A stretch of DNA of 18,526 nucleotides from Deltaproteobacteria bacterium (GTDB taxonomy: Bacteria; Myxococcota; Polyangia; Polyangiales; B10-G4), in assembly GCA_019312705.1 (NCBI GenBank), contig JAFDCW010000018.1, positions 1 to 18,526 on the forward strand, read 5' to 3'. Both the position numbers and the translations under genes were made by a program. The notes beneath the pieces were generated by a model that made no database searches, was not told the origin of the DNA, and saw nothing but the letters and a program-made list of their open reading frames with translations. Every line of letters starts with the position of its first letter. Position 1 is the first letter of the stretch. This document shows, piece by piece, positions 15,410 to 18,526 of this stretch.

Positions 15410-18400
15410 CTAGCTCGGCGGGTGCGCCCCCCGCTGGTCGTCGCGGTAGTGGCAGCTCTTGTACTTCTTGCCGCTCCCGCAATGACACGGGTCGTTCCGC
15501 CCGATCTTCGGCCGGTCGCGCTTTACCGTCTGCGGCCGGCTCGGCGGCGCTGCCTCCTGCTGCGGCGCTGCCCCTTGAGCCGCGCCGCCGCCGTCGCCCC
15601 GGGCCGCAGCCCTACGCCGTTGCTTGCGATTCTGCGCGCCAACCCCACCGCCTCCGGCCGCGGGCTGACCCCCCCGCCCCGCCTGGGCCGGCTGGCCGGG
15701 AGCCAGCTTCTGCCCGGTCTCCGGGTGGCTCGCGCTCATGCCGCGCAGCCGCGCCTCGGCCGCGCTCTTGCGCTCGCGCTCGAGGCGGTCGACGTCCTCG
15801 GTCTTCACCCGGGCCCGGAACATCGAACTCGCGACCACGCCTTGGACGGACTCGGTCATCGAACGGAAGATGTCGTAGCCCTCGCGCTTGTACTCGCGCT
15901 TCGGGTCACGCTGCCCGTAGCCGCGGAGGCCGATGCCGTCGCGCAGGTGATCCATCGCCTGCAGATGCTGGATCCACTGGCGGTCGATCTCCTGCATGTA
16001 GAGGTTTCGGAAGAAGCGCAGGTAGTTGAGCGCGCCGATCTCCTCGACCTTCTTGAGGAGAACCGCTTCCGCGTCCTCGTAGAGTTTGGCCGCGAGGTCT
16101 TCGCGGTCGTTGAAGCCCTCGCCTCCCGTGTAGTCGATGGAAAACTGCTCTTCGTAGGCCTTGGCGAGGCCGTCGAGGTCCCAGTCGTCGTAGTGCTTGT
16201 TGGCCGGGCAGGCGTGCTCGACCATGGTTCCGATGATTCCGTCGACCAGATCGAGCAAGCGCTCGTACTGCTCGGTCAGGCTCATGCCGACTTCGTCGAT
16301 GATGAGGTCGAGGGCCCCCTGGGGGTCCTTGCGCAGCTTCTTGAGCTCGAGGCTGCAGCCAAACCAACCGTAGACGTCGCGCTCGAGGTCGAGGTACCGA
16401 ACCTCTTCGATCTCTTCGATCGGACGCTTCCCGATCTCCTCGCGGTGCGCCTGTATCTCTTCTGGCGTCGCGCTGAGGTGGGGAGTCGGCGAGCCGTGGT
16501 GCTTGATCATCTGTTCGAGGATCGGCCGGGCGAGCTCCGAGAAATCCTCGTTGATCTCCGTGACGACGGGCTCGGGGCGCACGCCCTTTTCGATTTCCTC
16601 CTCGGTCGGTACGGTCCGGTACTGGCCGGTGAGGACCTGGCGGCGCAGCGTATAGACGCCCTTGCGCTGCTGGTTCATCACGTCGTCGTAGTCGAGGAGG
16701 TGCTTGCGCATGTCGAAGTTGCGCTCTTCGACCTTCTTCTGCGCATTCTCGACGGCCTTTGTGACCCACTTGTGCTCGATGGGGACGCCGTCTTCCATGC
16801 CGAGGCGGTCCATCATGCTCTGGACCTTATCGCCGGCGAAGATGCGCATCAGGTCATCTTCGAGGCTCAGGTAGAAGCGGGACTCGCCGGGGTCCCCCTG
16901 GCGACCGGCGCGGCCGCGGAGCTGGTTGTCGATTCGCCGTGATTCGTGGCGCTCGGTGCCGAGGATGAAGAGACCGCCCGCGGCGATCACTTCCTTCTTG
17001 GCCTCCTTGCACTTGGCCTCGTAGCGCGGGATGGCCTCATCGATCGCGGCGTCCATATCGAACTCGGGGACCTCGGGAAGGTCTTCGTCGTCGTCCCCGC
17101 CGCCCTCGACCCGGGCCTCGACCGCCTCCCGACGCAGCTGGTCGATGCGCGCCAGCTCGGCGGCGTGGCGCTGCATGACCTCGAGGCGGGCGAGCATCTC
17201 GGGGTTACCCCCGAGGACGATGTCCGTGCCTCGGCCGGCCATGTTCGTCGCGACGGTGACCGCCCCAGGCTCACCGGCCTGGGCGACGACGTACGCTTCC
17301 ATCTCGTGCTGCTTGGCGTTGAGCACGTTGAAATTGATCTCGTTCCGATGCAGGGCCTTGGCGATGGCCTCGGACTTCTCGACGCTCGTCGTACCGACGA
17401 GCACCGGCTGCCCGGCGTCGTGACGCTCGATGAGTTCGTCGGCGATGGCTTGAAATTTTTCGGGCTCGGTCTTGTAGACGACGTCTTCGTTGTCGGCTCG
17501 GGCGATGGGCCTGTTCGTCGGGATGACGACGGTCTCGAGCTTGTAGGTCTTGTGGAACTCCGCCGCCTCGGTGTCGGCGGTACCGGTCATGCCGCTCAGC
17601 TTGTCGTAGAGGCGGAAGAGGTTCTGGAAGGAGATCGTGGCGAGGGTGATGTTCTCGTCGTTGATCTTGACGTGTTCTTTGGCCTCGATGGCCTGGTGCA
17701 GCCCGTCGGACCAGCGACGACCGGGGAGCGTTCGCCCCGTGAAGTCATCGATGATCATGACTTTGCCGTCCTGGCTGACCATGTAGCTCTGGTCGCGCTT
17801 GTAGAGGGCGTGGGCGCGCAGGCACTGCTGGAGGAGGTGCAGGGACTGGAGGTTGACCGGGTCGTAGAGGTTGTAGGCCGCGGCGTCGCGGTAGCTCTCG
17901 CTGCTCGCCTCGAGGAGGCCCATCTGGCCGAGGATCTCCTGGGCCCGCTCCATGCCCTCTTCCGTGAGGGTCGCGCTCCGGGCCTTCTCGTCGACCTCGT
18001 AGTGCTCGTCCTTGCGCAGCTTGGGGATGACGTCGTTGATGCGCTTGTACTTGTCGGACGCCGTCTCGCCGGGGCCACTGATGATGAGCGGCGTGCGCGC
18101 CTCATCGATGAGGATGGAGTCGACTTCATCTACGAGCGCATAGTTCAGCGGACGCTGAGCGTAGTCGTAGATGCTGAACTTCATGTTGTCGCGGAGGTAG
18201 TCGAAGCCGAATTCGTTGTTCTGGCCGTAGGTGATGTCGTCGGCGTAGGCACCCTTCTTCTCGATATTCGACTGGCCGTTGTGGATGACGCCGCAGGTCA
18301 CCCCGAGGAAGTTGTGCAGCTTGCCCATCCACTCGGCGTCACGCTTGGCGAGGTAGTCGTTGACGGTGACGACGTGCACGCCCTTGCCGCTGAGGCCGTT

Positions 18401-18526
18401 GAGGTAGCAAGGCAGGGTCGCGACGAGGGTCTTACCCTCACTGGTCTTCATCTCGGCAATGCGTCCGTCGTGGAGGACCATGCCCCCGATGAGCTGCACG
18501 TCGTAGTGCCGCATGCCGAGGGCGCG
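15410..18526 (-). CDS. secA: Preprotein translocase ATPase SecA (N-terminus outside window)
   Basis: SecA is the motor that drives proteins through the SecYEG channel. The frame is open to the window edge, and sequence before the first internal Met ([16 protein letters not shown]) matches SecA, so the true start lies beyond 18526, probably about 80 codons away. Visible are the Walker A-type 'EMKTSEGKT' (about 18428-18454), '[15 protein letters not shown]' (about 18090-18135), '[14 protein letters not shown]', the helicase motif '[13 protein letters not shown]' and '[27 protein letters not shown]'. The helical wing/scaffold region is long. A Gly/Ala/Gln-rich linker leads to the C-terminal zinc motif '[15 protein letters not shown]' (about 15449-15493; C-x-C-x8-C-H), used for SecB or membrane contact. 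An acidic insert ('[16 protein letters not shown]') lies just before the second nucleotide-fold motifs. With about 1038 residues visible it is longer than the E. coli protein (901). Confidence 0.98.
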   Translation of the reverse strand, partial: RALGMRHYDVQLIGGMVLHDGRIAEMKTSEGKTLVATLPCYLNGLSGKGVHVVTVNDYLAKRDAEWMGKLHNFLGVTCGVIHNGQSNIEKKGAYADDITYGQNNEFGFDYLRDNMKFSIYDYAQRPLNYALVDEVDSILIDEARTPLIISGPGETASDKYKRINDVIPKLRKDEHYEVDEKARSATLTEEGMERAQEILGQMGLLEASSESYRDAAAYNLYDPVNLQSLHLLQQCLRAHALYKRDQSYMVSQDGKVMIIDDFTGRTLPGRRWSDGLHQAIEAKEHVKINDENITLATISFQNLFRLYDKLSGMTGTADTEAAEFHKTYKLETVVIPTNRPIARADNEDVVYKTEPEKFQAIADELIERHDAGQPVLVGTTSVEKSEAIAKALHRNEINFNVLNAKQHEMEAYVVAQAGEPGAVTVATNMAGRGTDIVLGGNPEMLARLEVMQRHAAELARIDQLRREAVEARVEGGGDDDEDLPEVPEFDMDAAIDEAIPRYEAKCKEAKKEVIAAGGLFILGTERHESRRIDNQLRGRAGRQGDPGESRFYLSLEDDLMRIFAGDKVQSMMDRLGMEDGVPIEHKWVTKAVENAQKKVEERNFDMRKHLLDYDDVMNQQRKGVYTLRRQVLTGQYRTVPTEEEIEKGVRPEPVVTEINEDFSELARPILEQMIKHHGSPTPHLSATPEEIQAHREEIGKRPIEEIEEVRYLDLERDVYGWFGCSLELKKLRKDPQGALDLIIDEVGMSLTEQYERLLDLVDGIIGTMVEHACPANKHYDDWDLDGLAKAYEEQFSIDYTGGEGFNDREDLAAKLYEDAEAVLLKKVEEIGALNYLRFFRNLYMQEIDRQWIQHLQAMDHLRDGIGLRGYGQRDPKREYKREGYDIFRSMTESVQGVVASSMFRARVKTEDVDRLERERKSAAEARLRGMSASHPETGQKLAPGQPAQAGRGGQPAAGGGGVGAQNRKQRRRAAARGDGGGAAQGAAPQQEAAPPSRPQTVKRDRPKIGRNDPCHCGSGKKYKSCHYRDDQRGAHPPS

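Noticed and set aside
15184..15410. Plus-strand frame crossing the secA-CAP gap (MFMGLQNPST...)
   Set aside because: No SD, runs through the hairpin and tandem repeats and on into antisense secA.
15422..16942. 506-codon plus-strand frame opposite secA
   Set aside because: Antisense to highly conserved SecA motifs; no domain of its own.

Overview
The window is GC-rich DNA with strongly G/C-biased third codon positions. It comes from a Gram-negative bacterium with many exported lipoproteins. A myxobacterium-like member of the Myxococcota (Polyangia/Sandaracinus-type) is the best guess. The clues are the Asp-Thr-Gly-rich linker of the first protein, its 'C-x-x-D-T-D-C-G' cysteine pattern, a paired M16 peptidase operon, a CAP-domain protein, a subtilase, and a SecA with a long low-complexity tail before its zinc motif. 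This taxonomic call is inference; there is no rRNA in the window.

Layout, left to right. (1) 2-688 (+) is the 3' end of a Cys-rich secreted protein. (2) 910-5780 (+) is a probable operon: an M16 zinc peptidase, a catalytically incomplete M16 lipoprotein partner overlapping it by 4 bp, then glmS, which feeds UDP-GlcNAc and hence peptidoglycan and LPS synthesis. A 28-bp direct repeat with dyads follows glmS. (3) 5926-6327 (-) is a small PPC-domain-like lipoprotein. (4) 6448-8387 (+) are two translationally coupled glycosyltransferases (GT2, then GT4). (5) 8377-9102 (-) is LolA, whose 3' end overlaps the GT4 gene tail to tail by 11 bp. (6) 9354-9548 (+) is a YdcH/DUF465 small protein, and 9553-10008 (-) a small TPR-like lipoprotein, again convergent with almost no gap. 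(7) 10009-10578 has no recognisable gene. It holds a compositionally odd, purine-rich islet with strong hairpins and a Lys/Arg-rich open frame. (8) 10579-15064 (-) carries a membrane-attached subtilase, a protein with two cyclic-nucleotide-binding-type domains, and a CAP-domain exported protein. (9) 15065-15409 is intergenic. It contains a long, nearly perfect imperfect-stem hairpin (13-bp outer arms) and short tandem repeats. (10) 15410-18526 (-) is secA, truncated at its N-terminus by the window edge.

Most genes concern the cell envelope: protein export (SecA), lipoprotein transport (LolA), lipoproteins, wall precursor synthesis (GlmS), glycan assembly (GTs) and envelope proteolysis (M16 pair, S8). 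No mobile element, CRISPR array, tRNA or rRNA was seen. The least explained sequence is the two gene-free stretches, 10009-10578 and 15065-15409. Each has RNA-like secondary structure capped by a GNRA tetraloop on the plus strand, and these are the best candidates for something undescribed.
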